In this document: positions 1 to 9,654 of the stretch, in pieces
Numbering within the stretch: position 1 is the stretch's first letter
Layout: each line of letters opens with the position of its first letter
NCBI GenBank assembly: GCA_030710605.1
Contig: CP092882.1
Span: 2,065,319 to 2,129,318 of the forward strand
DNA from: Cordylochernes scorpioides
Lineage: Eukaryota; Arthropoda; Arachnida; Pseudoscorpiones; Chernetidae
Reading direction: 5' to 3'
DNA length: 64,000 nucleotides
The notes under the pieces: model-generated
Database searches by the model: none
Told to the model about the DNA's origin: nothing
Seen by the model: only the letters and a program-made list of their open reading frames with translations
Translations under genes and position numbers: made by a program

Positions 1-546
1 CAATGCATTACCCTTATAAAAAATCTTTGAAATTTTGTAAATTGTAATTTTTGACTCTTCCGACTCAAAAGATTGCTGACCCCTGTACTAGGGTCATTCG
101 TAGAACCATCATTCTGATCACAAATAAAGGAAGAGGTGCCTCTTTTGGTACATGAATATCATTCTTCTGCAACTTTGTTATATATTTATGTGACAATATA
201 ATAATAGGGTGGGGAAAGAGAAATAAGGACACCACAAGTTTGGAAGAGGAATCCCAGACAACCAGAGAGAGAGAGACGGGCCGGCAACAGCCGGGCGGCC
301 GTTCGTGTCGAACACAATCCCCCAACTGTCTTAATAGTTCTCAGGTTCCAAGTAACGGGGCCCCAGTGGTCGCCCCTTGAAATGTCGCTGCTGTCTCAAG
401 TGACCGGACTTTACATCCCGTCTCTCTCTGGGCTGACTCTAGGTTTATTTTATTATTCCTGGAAGAGTATATATTATGACATATATATATTAAAAATAAA
501 AATGGCATATCCTGACCAGGAGCACATGTGCTTTTTAGAAAAGCCA
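1..546. other. Spacer without recognisable gene
   Basis: AT-rich sequence with short open frames on both strands (up to 86 codons) that overlap each other and resemble nothing known to me. No repeat family of this window is recognised here. I see no gene. Confidence 0.5.
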
Positions 547-588
547 TCTACGAACGCGTTTCGCGCTGTTGGCGCTCTTCAGCGTAGA
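547..588 (-). ncRNA. Type I hammerhead ribozyme, Penelope type
   Basis: Read on the minus strand the order is stem I (TCTACG), CTGAAGA, stem II (GCGC-CAACA-GCGC), GAA, stem III (ACGCGT), T at the cleavage position, stem I (CGTAGA). Stem I is a perfect 6-bp helix, stem II a perfect 4-bp helix. CUGANGA and GAAA are the invariant hammerhead core. Stem III is a self-complementary ACGCGT with no loop, so cleavage would need two copies pairing as a dimer; this minimal stem III is known for hammerheads of Penelope-like retroelements. Probably a solo remnant of a Penelope pLTR. It has the same stem II loop as the motif at 63256-63297. Confidence 0.85.
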
Positions 589-921
589 GTAGGCTGTAAC
601 ACTGAGCAAAAATATATATAAATATACCATGGTAAAAAATTTAAATGTCCAATTCTTCTGTGAACCCTAAATGTTCAAAATTTGGAAAGTTTCATATGAA
701 AAAGCTGAACTTGATGTACACGGGATTCTTTACAAATTGTATTGAAAATAGAGCGCAGTCCTTACTTAAATCTCATATGATTTATATAAAGAAGGAATGT
801 TTGTGTGATGATACATTCATTTATCAGGAATATAGTTTGTATATAAGGTTGAGCAAAAAGTTAGTTAACATCTGGGAAATATGCAAAGCGGATGCATTAT
901 TTGATACGTCTACTTTGCATA
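589..921. other. Spacer with an unrecognised 111-codon frame
   Basis: An open frame at 645-980 (+) has Lys/Ser/Phe-rich composition and no motif I recognise, and it runs into the TIR element that follows. I do not regard it as a gene. Confidence 0.4.
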
Positions 922-1200
922 TACACCCATACCTCGCTTTGCGTCGGGGTTACGTTCCAAAAAAACACGACGCAAATTGAAACGACGCAAAGTGAAAATA
1001 AAATTTTGATGGCATGGCGCAATCAAAAACAAAGGTGTTGCCATATTTTAGGAAAAAAAAAATAAAATTAAAGACTCGAATCCAAAACAACGCAACTTGG
1101 AAAATCTAACGACGCACAGTGAAAATCAGTAAAAATTAAGCAGCGACGCAACTTCGAAAAAAACGCAAAACGAAACGACGCAAAGCGAGGTATTGGTGTA
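922..1200. mobile_element. TA-flanked MITE with 25-bp terminal inverted repeats
   Basis: The left end (CACCCATACCTCGCTTTGCG) and the right end are inverted copies over about 25 bp with one mismatch, and both abut a TA dinucleotide. The interior is filled with degenerate short repeats of the type GACGCAAAGYGAAA in alternating orientation. No coding capacity. The TA target and CACC ends suggest an IS630/Tc1/mariner-driven non-autonomous element. A similarly built but sequence-unrelated element lies at 36220-36512. Confidence 0.75.
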
Positions 1201-1211
1201 TTTCTAATTAC

Positions 1212-1290
1212 AGCAGACGCATTCTACTTCACACATTCATGATGGTTGTCAAACAAGCTTGATATCCTAATATGATTGAGTGGAGATAAG
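1212..1290 (+). repeat. 3' end of a non-LTR retrotransposon (fragment)
   Basis: Matches the terminal part of the copies at 4965-5259 and 53445-53690: a GCATTCTACTTCAC block, then ATATGATTGAGTGG, then a GAA-rich tail. The three copies stop at the same purine-rich simple tail, as expected for 5'-truncated LINE insertions or a SINE using the same 3' end. Confidence 0.6.
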
Positions 1291-1329
1291 AAAGAAGACT
1301 AATTACATATAGAGTTAGTAACCAGTCTC

Positions 1330-1860
1330 AAACAAAACATCTTCTACAGGAAGGATGCTACTGGACAAACTGGAACTCCGGGTCCTACTGTTGGAGGCGA
1401 TACCTCTCAACAAGAGATAATAGAAATTTGTGAAAGCGAGGGAACAGTGACCCATGTGACCGTATCAAATTGGTACAAATACTTCAAATCAGGTGAGTAC
1501 AGCCTTGCAGATAAAATCCGTACAAGACGGCCAACAATGTTGAAAGCTGAAGATCTCCATGCCACGTTAGCGAACAAGCCTGCATTGAGTAGCCAGGAAC
1601 TGGCAGTCTCGCTTAATGTCAGCTAAAGAAGGCCGTGAACCATCGTTTGGATTATGTTCATAAAAACCTCATCAAGACATCCATGAGCTGACTACAGCAC
1701 AGTCACAGCAACACATTAACATTTGTCAACAGTTGATTGAAAACCCGCGGGACCGTCATTATGGAGAAAATGTCGGGTAATCGTTTCACAAAAGACTGAT
1801 GCGAAATTCGGTAGAAGAATTCGCAGTGATGATTCTTTTGTGGGCTGTTGCAAGGATTTA
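1330..1860 (+). pseudogene. Mariner-family transposase pseudogene
   Basis: Translation in shifting frames gives mariner-like stretches: a paired helix-turn-helix segment (TVSNWYKYFKSGEYSLAD, then RTRRPTMLKAEDL and SSQELAVSLNVS) around 1450-1625, and downstream HELTTAQSQQHINICQQLIE NPRDRHYGE at about 1685-1770, corresponding to the family's HELTE...R...ICQ.LL...R block. Stops and frameshifts separate the pieces, and the DD34D catalytic half is not recognisable. It is a short, dead fragment; terminal inverted repeats were not identified. Confidence 0.75.
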
Positions 1861-2192
1861 TATCAGATCACTAAATAGCAGAAAGGAGAGGGTAAAAGAC
1901 TCCTTCAAACTAACTTTATTTAAAACATGTTAAGAGGACAGAGGAAAACACCCAACTGGTCAGCAGCAGACCAGGCCGTGCTCTCTTCCTTTGTTGCCGG
2001 CTGGCGGCGGGTATGTTTGTTTACTGTCACCCAATCCGTCTGGCTGACGTCCCGAAGTGGATCTCCATTATTCCACAGTCGTTTTTGGAAGCATCGTGAC
2101 GATGGACCAGGTCTACCTTGTGGACGACTACCATCACAAACGGTGGGTTGCTCGAGGCCAAGATCACCTTGCTAAGAAGATGACATCGGTAC
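1861..2192. other. Spacer before LTR element
   Basis: An 82-codon open frame (1927-2175, +) has no recognisable similarity. The last five bases, GGTAC at 2188-2192, are the left target-site duplication of the LTR element. Confidence 0.5.
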
Positions 2193-2427
2193 TGTAACGG
2201 CAGCTGGCATGCCTATTTAGTAAATTATCAGTGAGCACATATTTATCACTGATGGAACTCTGTGCAGTTGCCTTTTGACGGATTGTAATATATACCACAT
2301 GTAAACTTATGTCTGATAATGAATATGCTATATCCGATGTTAGCCTAAAAGAAATAAAGTATTTCTTTTTAAACTTCCAAGTACTTCTTGCTGATTAACG
2401 TCAACCAACAAATACGAGGACGTTACA
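2193..2427 (+). repeat. 5' LTR
   Basis: 235 bp, starts TGTAACGG and ends CGTTACA. Contains a polyadenylation-type AATAAA near 2352. Nearly identical to 4548-4782. Confidence 0.92.
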
Positions 2428-2445
2428 TGGTGGCAGCGGCGCTTG
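2428..2445 (+). other. Primer-binding site
   Basis: TGGTGGCAGCGGCGC directly follows the 5' LTR and begins with the TGG expected to pair with the CCA end of a tRNA primer. I could not assign the tRNA species. Confidence 0.6.
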
Positions 2446-2633
2446 TAAACAACACCACGTGGTAAGAACAATTTATTAATTTCCAAGTTCTTAAAGTATT
2501 TCAGAACATCTCTAATTTGCATGTTCAAATAAAATTCAAATTGCATAATAATATATACCAAAATAATTTAATTTACAACCAAGAAGAAATAAGTGTATTT
2601 TTAGAAAAAAAAAAAAAATACAATAACAACAAC

Positions 2634-3509
2634 ATGGCGGAAAATGCTATTCGACCTCCAAAACAAATATGCCTAAATGAACTAAACAAAGAGGGCTGGG
2701 AATCTTGGCTTGAAAGCTTTGAATGGTATGAAATTGCTACCCAATTAAGTAGTAAAGCACCAGAGGTACAAGTTGCTATCTTTATGGCTGCAATGGGACG
2801 AGAGGCTCAAAATATTTTTAAATCTTTCAACTTAAATAATGCAGATAAAAATAATCTGAGCATTGTAAAAGACAAGTTCAACAACTATTTTTCTCCAAAG
2901 CTGAACACTACAATTGAACGATTCAAATTCAATCAGATGAAACAGAAAGAAGATGAATCATTCAATGATTTTCTGACTAGGATCAAATTACAGATAGCAA
3001 ACTGCAAATATGCTGTCATGTCTGATGAACTACTTAAAGATCGAATAGTTGTAGGAATTATTAACAATAAAATAAGAGAAAGACTTCTTAGTGAGGCTGA
3101 CCTTAATCTGGAAAAAGCCACACAAATTTGCATAGCATGTGAAAATGCCACAAACCAAATGAAACATGTACTATCCGACTCAGACAAACAAGTTGCTGTG
3201 ACAAAGATGAACAGTAAGAAGTGGGAAGATAGAAAAGAGCCGAGGAAAGAAAACACCACTAACCAAAGTCACAAAATAATAGAAAACTGCAGAAATTGTG
3301 GTAGATCCCACAAAATCAACCAATGTTCGGCATATCAAAAGAGATGCAACATATGCAAGAAACTCAACCATTTTGCTAATCTTTGCAGATCCCAGAACAC
3401 AAATTCATACAAAGTTAGACAAATTGTTGGGTCACCAGAACCTGAAATGATTCAAGAATTTGTAATCCAGTCAGTTGAAAACACCAACCTGACCGAAGAT
3501 TGGTATTAA
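2634..3509 (+). CDS. Gag-like polyprotein of the LTR element
   Basis: I choose the ATG at 2634 (MAENAIRPPKQ) rather than the frame's first ATG at 2517, because the upstream part is a low-complexity leader. About 291 residues: a capsid-like helical region (WESWLESFEWYEIATQL, then a REAQNIFKSF segment and FKFNQMKQKEDESFNDFLTR, typical of gypsy gag) and two zinc knuckles near the C terminus, CRNCGRSHKINQC and CNICKKLNHFANLC. It would coat the element's RNA. A TAA at 3507-3509 ends it in the same frame as the following protease. Either this stop is a later mutation of a fused gag-pol frame or the element uses readthrough; the surrounding residues continue smoothly, which favours a mutation. Confidence 0.8.
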   Translation: MAENAIRPPKQICLNELNKEGWESWLESFEWYEIATQLSSKAPEVQVAIFMAAMGREAQNIFKSFNLNNADKNNLSIVKDKFNNYFSPKLNTTIERFKFNQMKQKEDESFNDFLTRIKLQIANCKYAVMSDELLKDRIVVGIINNKIRERLLSEADLNLEKATQICIACENATNQMKHVLSDSDKQVAVTKMNSKKWEDRKEPRKENTTNQSHKIIENCRNCGRSHKINQCSAYQKRCNICKKLNHFANLCRSQNTNSYKVRQIVGSPEPEMIQEFVIQSVENTNLTEDWY

Positions 3510-4532
3510 GAAGTAAAAATCAAAGGCAAAAAGATAAACATGAAACTAGACACAGGTGCACAGTGTAACGTGTTGTCACTCAGCCTGGCAGGGAGATTAA
3601 ATCTGGAAATCCAAAGGTCTCCAGTAAAAAGTTTAATTTCTTTTTCAGGACATCGAATTCCTGTCGAAGGACAAAGTCTAGCAATGTGCATGGTGAAAAA
3701 CATGACTGCCTACATACGTTTCATCATATCCAGAGATAACACATGTCCCATCCTAGGCAGACAAACCTGTTCCAATTTAGGTCTTGTCAAGCGAGTAAAC
3801 ACCTGTCAAACAATTACACAGGAATATCAAGAATTATTCGAAGGGATAGGATGTTTGAAAGGATATGAATACGAGGCAAAGTTTCAGACTTCGGACATGA
3901 ACATGCAAGTAAGACCACCCAGACCTATTCCACTATCTATTAAAGAAAGAGTAAAGAAAGAACTTGAGGAAATGGAAGACAATGGGATTATAAAGAAAGT
4001 AAATTACCCTACCCCCATCTCCAGTCAGATGGTTATAGCAAAACAGAAAGGAAAAATACGTATATGCATTGACCCATCTGATATCAATAAAGTAATTCTA
4101 AGAAGCCATTTCCCATTACAGACATTTGATCAGATTGCAGTAAACCTGCATGGTTCAAAATACTTCACAAAGTTGGATCTGAAGAAAGGGTACTGGCAGA
4201 TCAAAGTAGCTCCAAGATCATATAAAGTGCAAACACCTACTGGTGAGTACCGCCGCAACAGCTCCTTCATGCGACACACGAATCTGGAGAGTCCAAAGCA
4301 TCAGCGAAGGAGAATCCCGGAGATCCCCAAGTCAACTCTACCGGAAAGACCTGGCCCGAGCGGTGATAAGGAACAGGCTCAAGTTCCCGAAGAACTCAAT
4401 ACTTCTCCAAGAGCATTCTCAGGCCAGGAACCCGGGAGTGATCACCAGAACGCGGAGCACAAGAACGGCACCCTGCCCATTACAACAAGGTCCGGGCGGA
4501 TCATCAAGCCACCCAAACGATTTGAAGAATGA
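3510..4532 (+). pseudogene. Protease plus truncated RT, fused to pol tail
   Basis: Same frame as gag after one stop codon. The protease active site LDTGAQCNVLS lies at about 3546-3578. The RT N-terminal region follows: LEEMEDNGIIKKVNYPTPIS, MVIAKQKGKIRICIDPSDIN (the RLCVDPRDLN-like motif 2) and YFTKLDLKKGYWQIKVA (motif A). After TPTGEY at about 4246 the sequence changes abruptly to a Ser/Pro/Arg-rich tail ending in TRSGRIIKPPKRFEE, a typical C-terminal end of gypsy polyproteins. RT motifs B-E with the YxDD box, RNase H and integrase core are deleted without breaking the frame. Non-functional as a polymerase. Confidence 0.85.
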
Positions 4533-4540
4533 ATTTCTTC

Positions 4541-4547
4541 AAAGAGA
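4541..4547 (+). other. Polypurine tract
   Basis: AAAGAGA immediately before the 3' LTR, the expected plus-strand priming site. Confidence 0.6.
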
Positions 4548-4782
4548 TGTAACGGCAGCTGGCATGCCTATATAGTAAATTATCAGTGAGCACATATTTA
4601 TCACTGATGATACTCTGTGCAGTTGCCTTTTGACGGATTGTAATATATACCATATGTAAACTTATGTCTAATAATTAATATGCTATATCTGATGTTAGCC
4701 TAAAAGAAATAAAGTCTTTCTTTTTAAACTTTCAAGTACTTCTTGCTGATTAACGTCAACCAACAAATACGAGGACGTTACA
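4548..4782 (+). repeat. 3' LTR
   Basis: 235 bp, same termini as the 5' LTR, followed by GGTAC, the right copy of the target duplication. Confidence 0.92.
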
Positions 4783-4964
4783 GGTACCGTGGAACTTCCA
4801 GGATGTCCTCCATTTCGAGCTTCTGCCCCTACACCGAAAACTTGGGAATTCTCTAACGGTCTTTAAGAGAATAAAAGGGAATTTTGATTATTTATGGGGG
4901 ATTCCCCGATATTGCTATGGTTGACTAAGATCAGAAAAATTGTGTAATCGTAAGACTATAGCCT

Positions 4965-5259
4965 GAACTCCGCCCTTGCCGGTCCCAAGCCCGGATGAAA
5001 AAGGAGGAGGGGGGAGCAGTAACAAGCTCGCTAAAAAACCTGGGTTCAGCTGGCCTGGCTGATAGTACTCTGTAAGGTCTCCTAATCCAGGGATACAGGA
5101 TGAGCAGCGTTTGTACTCCATGTCAGAGGCGGCCATTTCTTTTGGAGCTAAGTCGGCCTACCACTGAGTAGTGCTCCCAGTCTTAATGACAAAGGCAGAA
5201 GCATTCTACTTCACCCAGATCCTAATATGATTGAGTGGAAATAAGGAAGAAGAAGAAGG
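4965..5259 (+). repeat. 3' end of a non-LTR retrotransposon
   Basis: Begins with a GCCGGTCCCAAGCCCGG block and ends with a GAA-repeat tail. Shares this block and its terminal ~150 bp with 53445-53690 and the shorter 1212-1290. No coding part remains. Confidence 0.65.
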
Positions 5260-5526
5260 ATTAGAGCTGCTCCAACGTCTTTGTTAGATGGGAACATGTA
5301 TACGAGTAGGAGGATTGTCTGGTTTTGGAAGAAGAGTAGAATTGAATTTTTTCTACTCTTAATAAATTCCATCTGTAAAAACTACAATATATATAGACAC
5401 AAATGATTACTTTTACATTTTATACTTTTTAACAATTTGAAAATCATCTACAAAGTAAAATATTATATGAAAGTAAGATCTACTCGCAACAAATTATGTG
5501 GGTAAGGACATCTTGTTACCAATATC
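5260..5526. other. Spacer
   Basis: AT-rich, no recognisable gene or repeat. Confidence 0.4.
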
Positions 5527-5742
5527 TACACTGATGGACAAAACTTAAGGAAGTTGAAGTCTTTGATGTCGCTAATCGTCTGTTTTTTTTTTTTTTTTAA
5601 AGAGGCAGAGGCAATTTTGTTCACACTTGGTTATCTCGTGTGTCTTCAATAAAGATCACTGTAATATCTTTCAGAGTTATTGTCTGAATCCCGATATACA
5701 TGGTAAAAGGTACAACTTCCTTAAGTTTTGTCCATGAGTGTA
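5527..5742. mobile_element. MITE family A, full-length copy
   Basis: 216 bp including flanking TA on both sides. The ends are inverted: CACTGATGGACAAAACTTAA on the left against TTAAGTTTTGTCCATGAGTG on the right. The interior carries a poly-T run, CTTGGTTATCTCGTGTGTCT and AATAAAG. The TA flanks and the GGACAAAA-type ends fit a non-autonomous Tc1/mariner-superfamily element. At least twelve copies or partial copies occur in this window. Confidence 0.85.
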
Positions 5743-5929
5743 TTTGACCAGGATATATATGTCCACGGAGTGTGAACGTGCCTTCATTTATCCAACAGAC
5801 GATAAAAAAGAATCCTCCCAGGAATTCCAACAGGAGCGCCACAAAAAACAAACAAAGCCGAATGACGAGTTACATAACATGGTGGCAAGATGTACTTCCG
5901 CGTTGGAATCTCCTCCCAGACCATCGACA

Positions 5930-6170
5930 TATCTCTACTATTTGCATATTAGCCATGTTTGCTCCATATTTACATATTTACGCCATATAACTTGAATATA
6001 CTCGCTCCATATATTTACTTATATCACCCTATATTTACATATTGGTTCTGTGTTTACATATATTTAGTCGTATATTTAAATATATGCTCAATTTATGTTT
6101 ACATATATTTATAATTTATTTGCATATACGCCATAAATTCTTCATATATTTACATATTCTGAAAGGCTTT
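5930..6170. repeat. Degenerate CATATTTA-type minisatellite
   Basis: Irregular repeats of ATATTTACATAT / CGCCATAT separated by 15-30 bases. No fixed unit. Likely a decayed tandem array. Flanking bases to 6256 hold no gene. Confidence 0.5.
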
Positions 6171-6256
6171 CATGTGCCAACATAGACCTGCGCTACCCTC
6201 GATTATATTTTGAGGGTTATAACTGACAGTTTATCTGTATAAATATTTAATGTAAA

Positions 6257-7003
6257 TACACTCATGGACAAAACTTAAGGAAGTTGTACCTTTTAGCATG
6301 TATATCGGGATTCAGACAATAACTCTGAAAGATACACTCATGGACAAAACTTAAGGAAGTTGTACCTTTTAGCATGTATATCGGGATTGAGACAATAACT
6401 CTGAAAGATACACTCATGGACAAAACTTAAGGAAGTTGTACCTTTTAGCATGTATATCGGGATTGAGACAATAACTCTGAAAGATACACTCATGGACAAA
6501 ACTTAAGGAAGTTGTACCTTTTAGCATGTATATCGGGATTGAGACAATAACTCTGAAATATACACTCATGGACAAAACTTAAGGAAGTTGTACCTTTTAG
6601 CATGTATATCGGGATTCAGACAATAACTCTGAAAGATACACTCATGGACAAAACTTAAGGAAGTTGTACCTTTCAACATGTATATCGGGATTTAGACAAT
6701 AACTCTGAAAGATACACTCATGGACAAAACTTAAGGAAGTTGTACCTTTCAACATGTATATCGGGATTGAGACAATAACTCTGAAAGATACACTCTTGGA
6801 CAAAACTTAAGGAAGTTGTACCTTTTAGCATGTATAGCATACAATAACTCTGAAAGATATTACAGTGACCTTTATTGAAGTCACACGAGATAACCAAGCG
6901 TGAACAAAATTGCTCCTGTCTCCTTAAAAAAAAAAATAAAAAAAAAATAATAGACGACCACCGACATCAAATACTTTCCATTTAAGTTTTGTCCATGAAT
7001 GTA
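6257..7003. mobile_element. MITE A with 8-copy 76-bp tandem expansion
   Basis: The left terminal 76 bp is repeated with starts at 6257, 6333, 6409, 6485, 6561, 6637, 6713 and 6789, exactly 76 bp apart; the rest of an ordinary family A element follows and ends with the right inverted terminus near 7003. Each unit starts TACACTCATGG and ends CTCTGAAAGA; the junction falls on a TA dinucleotide also present at that position in single copies. The last unit has a small deletion. Confidence 0.9.
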
Positions 7004-7278
7004 TATCCGACATTGTAGGCTGGGATCTTGGTTATGGTATTTGAATATTCTATGAACATAAGCTTTGAGGACAGTAGAATTCCATTTAAACTTTCGCTTC
7101 GAGCGATGCTCTTCCGCAAACAACAAGGCCAGTTAGGCCTAACTTAAACATAAGACAATAAAGAAATGAAACTATTAAGACCGAAAGAATACTGAAACAT
7201 TTGAAAGTAAATGAAATAATTTTAAATTCTCTTTCGTTTAAAGGACAACACCTAGTTACAGATCCAAAGTGTCCTTTA

Positions 7279-7459
7279 AAAGTCGGTGGACGAGTGGGTA
7301 ACACTCTCGATTCCCGACAGTCATGAACCGGGATTGAATACTGCGTTAACATTTTGTTTAATATGTGAATAACCTTCACATATTATTCACTGTTTCAATT
7401 ATCATAAACTAGGTTATTCTTGTTGAGCGGTACCTAATAAAGTGATTTTGAACCGTTGA
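7279..7459 (+). mobile_element. SINE S1, tRNA-derived, with 13-bp target duplication
   Basis: The head contains RNA polymerase III promoter boxes: box A-like TGGACGAGTGGGTAACACTC and box B-like GGGATTGAATACTG. The conserved body ends GAGCGGTACCTAATAAAGTG and TTTTGAACC. Flanked by perfect direct repeats AAAGTGTCCTTTA at 7266-7278 and 7460-7472, which define the insertion. Other copies: 11899-12075, 45758-46096 (split), 61393-61570. Confidence 0.88.
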
Positions 7460-7534
7460 AAAGTGTCCTTTAGGGGAAGCGTTCTCTCTTATTGGAAAGT
7501 TGTTAAATATTGAATATGGTATCGTAAATATAGA

Positions 7535-7745
7535 GGCTGCCTGGCCGGCATTCATATTTCTTGAAAATAAAGATACTTCGGTCAGTAAATCTTTTTATTA
7601 CCTCGACGTTTCGACAGAAATCTTTTGTCCTCCGTCAGGAGCGAACAAAAATTAAAACATTTGGCAAGGCGTTAAAACGAGGCTTTCTGACGAGGACAAA
7701 AGATTTTTGTCGAAACGTCGAGGTAATAAAAAGATTTACTGTCCG
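7535..7745. repeat. Inverted pair of Penelope-derived hammerhead ends
   Basis: Two arms in opposite orientation around a ~45-bp centre: TTATTACCTCGACGTTTCG at about 7597 and its inverse ending at about 7735. Each carries CTGACG..., a stem II of the ACAAAAGAT type, and GTCGAAACGTCGAGG. This is the head-to-head arrangement common for Penelope pLTR fragments. Confidence 0.7.
7681..7726 (+). ncRNA. Hammerhead ribozyme, Penelope type
   Basis: CTGACGA at 7687-7693, a 7-bp stem II (GACAAAA...TTTTTGTC) with one unpaired G, GAA, then the self-complementary ACGT with C at the cleavage position. Stem I is weak (wobble pairs between GGCTTT and GAGGTA). Minimal stem III implies dimeric action if active. 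The opposite arm carries the mirror copy with CTGACGG. Confidence 0.65.
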
Positions 7746-8289
7746 AAGTATATTTTATTTTTAAGAATTAAAAATGGTAATTTAAGAATGAAAATTGTAT
7801 TTTGTAGAGAGGCATCCTCTAATGGGAGTGTGCATCTTGGAGTATGCTCTACTGTAATTGATAAAACACTGGGTTCTTATCGTAATGGAGGCTAACAGAG
7901 TTTGAGCTAAACAATTTAAACAATATTGTCGCGGAGATAAATAAAGCAAAGGCAAGTTTGGGAATAATTAATTTATTATAAGGGGTATTTATAGGGAGAG
8001 AGAGAGAGAAAGTACAACTTACCCCAAGTTAAAGATAAATCCTAATGAGCGGCGTCAGCCACCGTCCCGTTTTCCTTATTTACAGATCAGCTTCCGAGAA
8101 CCCCTCACACCTGTGGTCCCCCCCGGGGTCCAGGGATGATTGACAGGTGTCCCATCTGGATGGAGCTTCTTGACAATATACACACAAAGAAGGTAATATA
8201 TATTTTCTCCCCCTTTCAATATCATTAATATTTAAAATATTTAAAAATTAATTTGTATATAAAAATATATATATATAGTATTTATCATC
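7746..8289. other. Spacer, no gene
   Basis: Contains a GAGAGA microsatellite near 8000 and a moderately GC-rich stretch at 8040-8170. No coding signature or family I recognise. Confidence 0.4.
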
Positions 8290-8470
8290 AATTTATTATC
8301 GTGATACTCCTGTTGAAGGACTGACAAGTCCGAAAGCTTGAAAATAAAAATTTGAACAAGAAACTTAACCCTGTGCAATAAATTGATAAAGAGGGAGCAA
8401 TCTCTCGAATTATTTTGAGAAAAAATTGTTTTTTTTTCTTTACAGATCCAGGTACGCCCTTTTATATAAT
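8290..8470 (+). repeat. Penelope-derived fragments with hammerhead-like core
   Basis: CCTGTTGAAGGACTGACAAG, then TCCGAAAGCTTG: a CUGAUGA-like core with an altered base, stem II GGACT/AGTCC, GAAA and self-complementary AGCT. The same unit occurs as an inverted pair at 45355-45520. A second motif, GATAAAGAGGGAGCAATCTC then TCGAA, recurs at 63020. Decayed ribozyme remnants. Confidence 0.55.
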
Positions 8471-8960
8471 CTTAACCCTGGAAGCTTTATTTATTTTATA
8501 ATTTAAAGAAAATATAATAGGATTTATAGAGAATTGACCATATTGTAATGTAATTAAAAAAAGACAATATGTCGGTACCATTGCCAGAAAAGCAAACAAG
8601 GAATACACATAAACAAAGGTAGGTACACCGCCCGTAGAAAGCTTTTTTTAGAAGCAGCCTGGCAGCTTTTTTTACCACGGCATTCTTCCGCCATGTTGTC
8701 TGCCATCTTCGTCTGCTACTTGAATTTTTCGTTTGGTCGTGTGAGATATTTCCTACTTTGGATTTTGTATCGCCCTCGCGTGCACCAATCGATCTATGCA
8801 AATTAGCCACGCCTTCCTGAAATGATCGGTTGTTGTGAGATGTAATAGATTGATATGTATTGGCAGAATGTCGCATTACTTTATCGATCCTATATAATGA
8901 AGAAAACAAATTTATTTAAAATTTGAACATTTTTGTTTTTAGAAAAATACATTTTTTTTT
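8471..8960. other. Spacer, no gene
   Basis: A 137-codon open frame on the minus strand (8496-8909) has no recognisable domain and a hydrophobic, low-complexity C terminus. No splice-supported gene seen. Confidence 0.4.
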
Positions 8961-9300
8961 GCTTTAATTAAAAAGGTATATCCTGAAGAGAGAGGCTGCT
9001 TGGCCGGCGTTCATATTTCTATGAAAAATAGACACTTGCCGAAGTGTCTATTACTATAAAAAGGTATATATTGGATCAAAATATAATTTATTCACCAATA
9101 ATTCAGTTGTGTGTGAGACTGAACGCCAACCTTTTTCAAGGTATTACACCATATTTTATAATATTTTTTTCTATAAATGAAAAATTTACCGGAAGGATAA
9201 CACTGGTCTACACTGAAAAAGATGTTTTTGATAATGCATCAGTTTCTGACTTAATTTGAGGTGCTGATCTATAAAAAAAATAAAGGTCCCCTTTTTCGTC
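8961..9300 (+). repeat. Penelope-like fragments
   Basis: GGCATATATTGGATC-type sequence, the GGCCGGCGTTCATATTTC block and ACTGAACGCCAACCT recur at 7540, 13450, 21970, 36090 and 47150. They look like pieces of one Penelope-like family's terminal region. No protein-coding segment remains. Confidence 0.45.
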
Positions 9301-9315
9301 AAAATAGATGCTAAA

Positions 9316-9372
9316 GCCTATCTGTTGGACTGACGAAGGCCATTAGCCCGAAACTACGGTCGCCAGGTAGGC
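9316..9372 (+). ncRNA. Hammerhead ribozyme, type I with long stem I
   Basis: CTGACGA at 9330-9336, stem II GGC-CATTA-GCC, GAAA, stem III of two pairs (AC/GT), cleavage triplet GTC ending at 9361. Stem I is closed distally by GCCTA (9316-9320) with TAGGC (9368-9372) and proximally by TGG with CCA, separated by an internal loop, as in natural hammerheads with loop contacts. Base 2.1/1.1 is unpaired. Plausible but not perfect. Confidence 0.65.
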
Positions 9373-9654
9373 GTTCTGTATTTACAATAGATGATGTTGT
9401 GTCACCGACCCGAGTCCGTTAGTCATTATATGGAGGATAGTTTTAGCGACAATTTTGACGGGAAAAGTTACCTTTATTTTTATAATTTTCTCTTGTCACC
9501 AGAGACCTTAAAACTTGTCTTATACTCGAAATTGAAATTGTCAAGGAAATGCGCGCGTTATAGGCAAAATAACGTTAAAAGCGGGATTACGTTATAACAA
9601 AGTGTACATATTAAAAATAGTAAAAATGTGTGAAATTGTACTGGGATCAGATGG

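Larger units (their letters stand above)
2193..4782 (+). mobile_element. Internally deleted Ty3/gypsy-type LTR retrotransposon
   Basis: A complete 2,590-bp insertion: two 235-bp LTRs with TG...CA ends (TGTAACGG...CGTTACA), flanked by the 5-bp target duplication GGTAC at 2188-2192 and 4783-4787. Inside are a gag-like frame with two zinc knuckles, protease, and the first part of reverse transcriptase. The remainder of RT, RNase H and integrase are missing: the frame jumps from early RT motifs to a short tail just before the 3' LTR. The element cannot move by itself. The LTRs differ at roughly ten positions, so it is not very recent. Confidence 0.92.
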
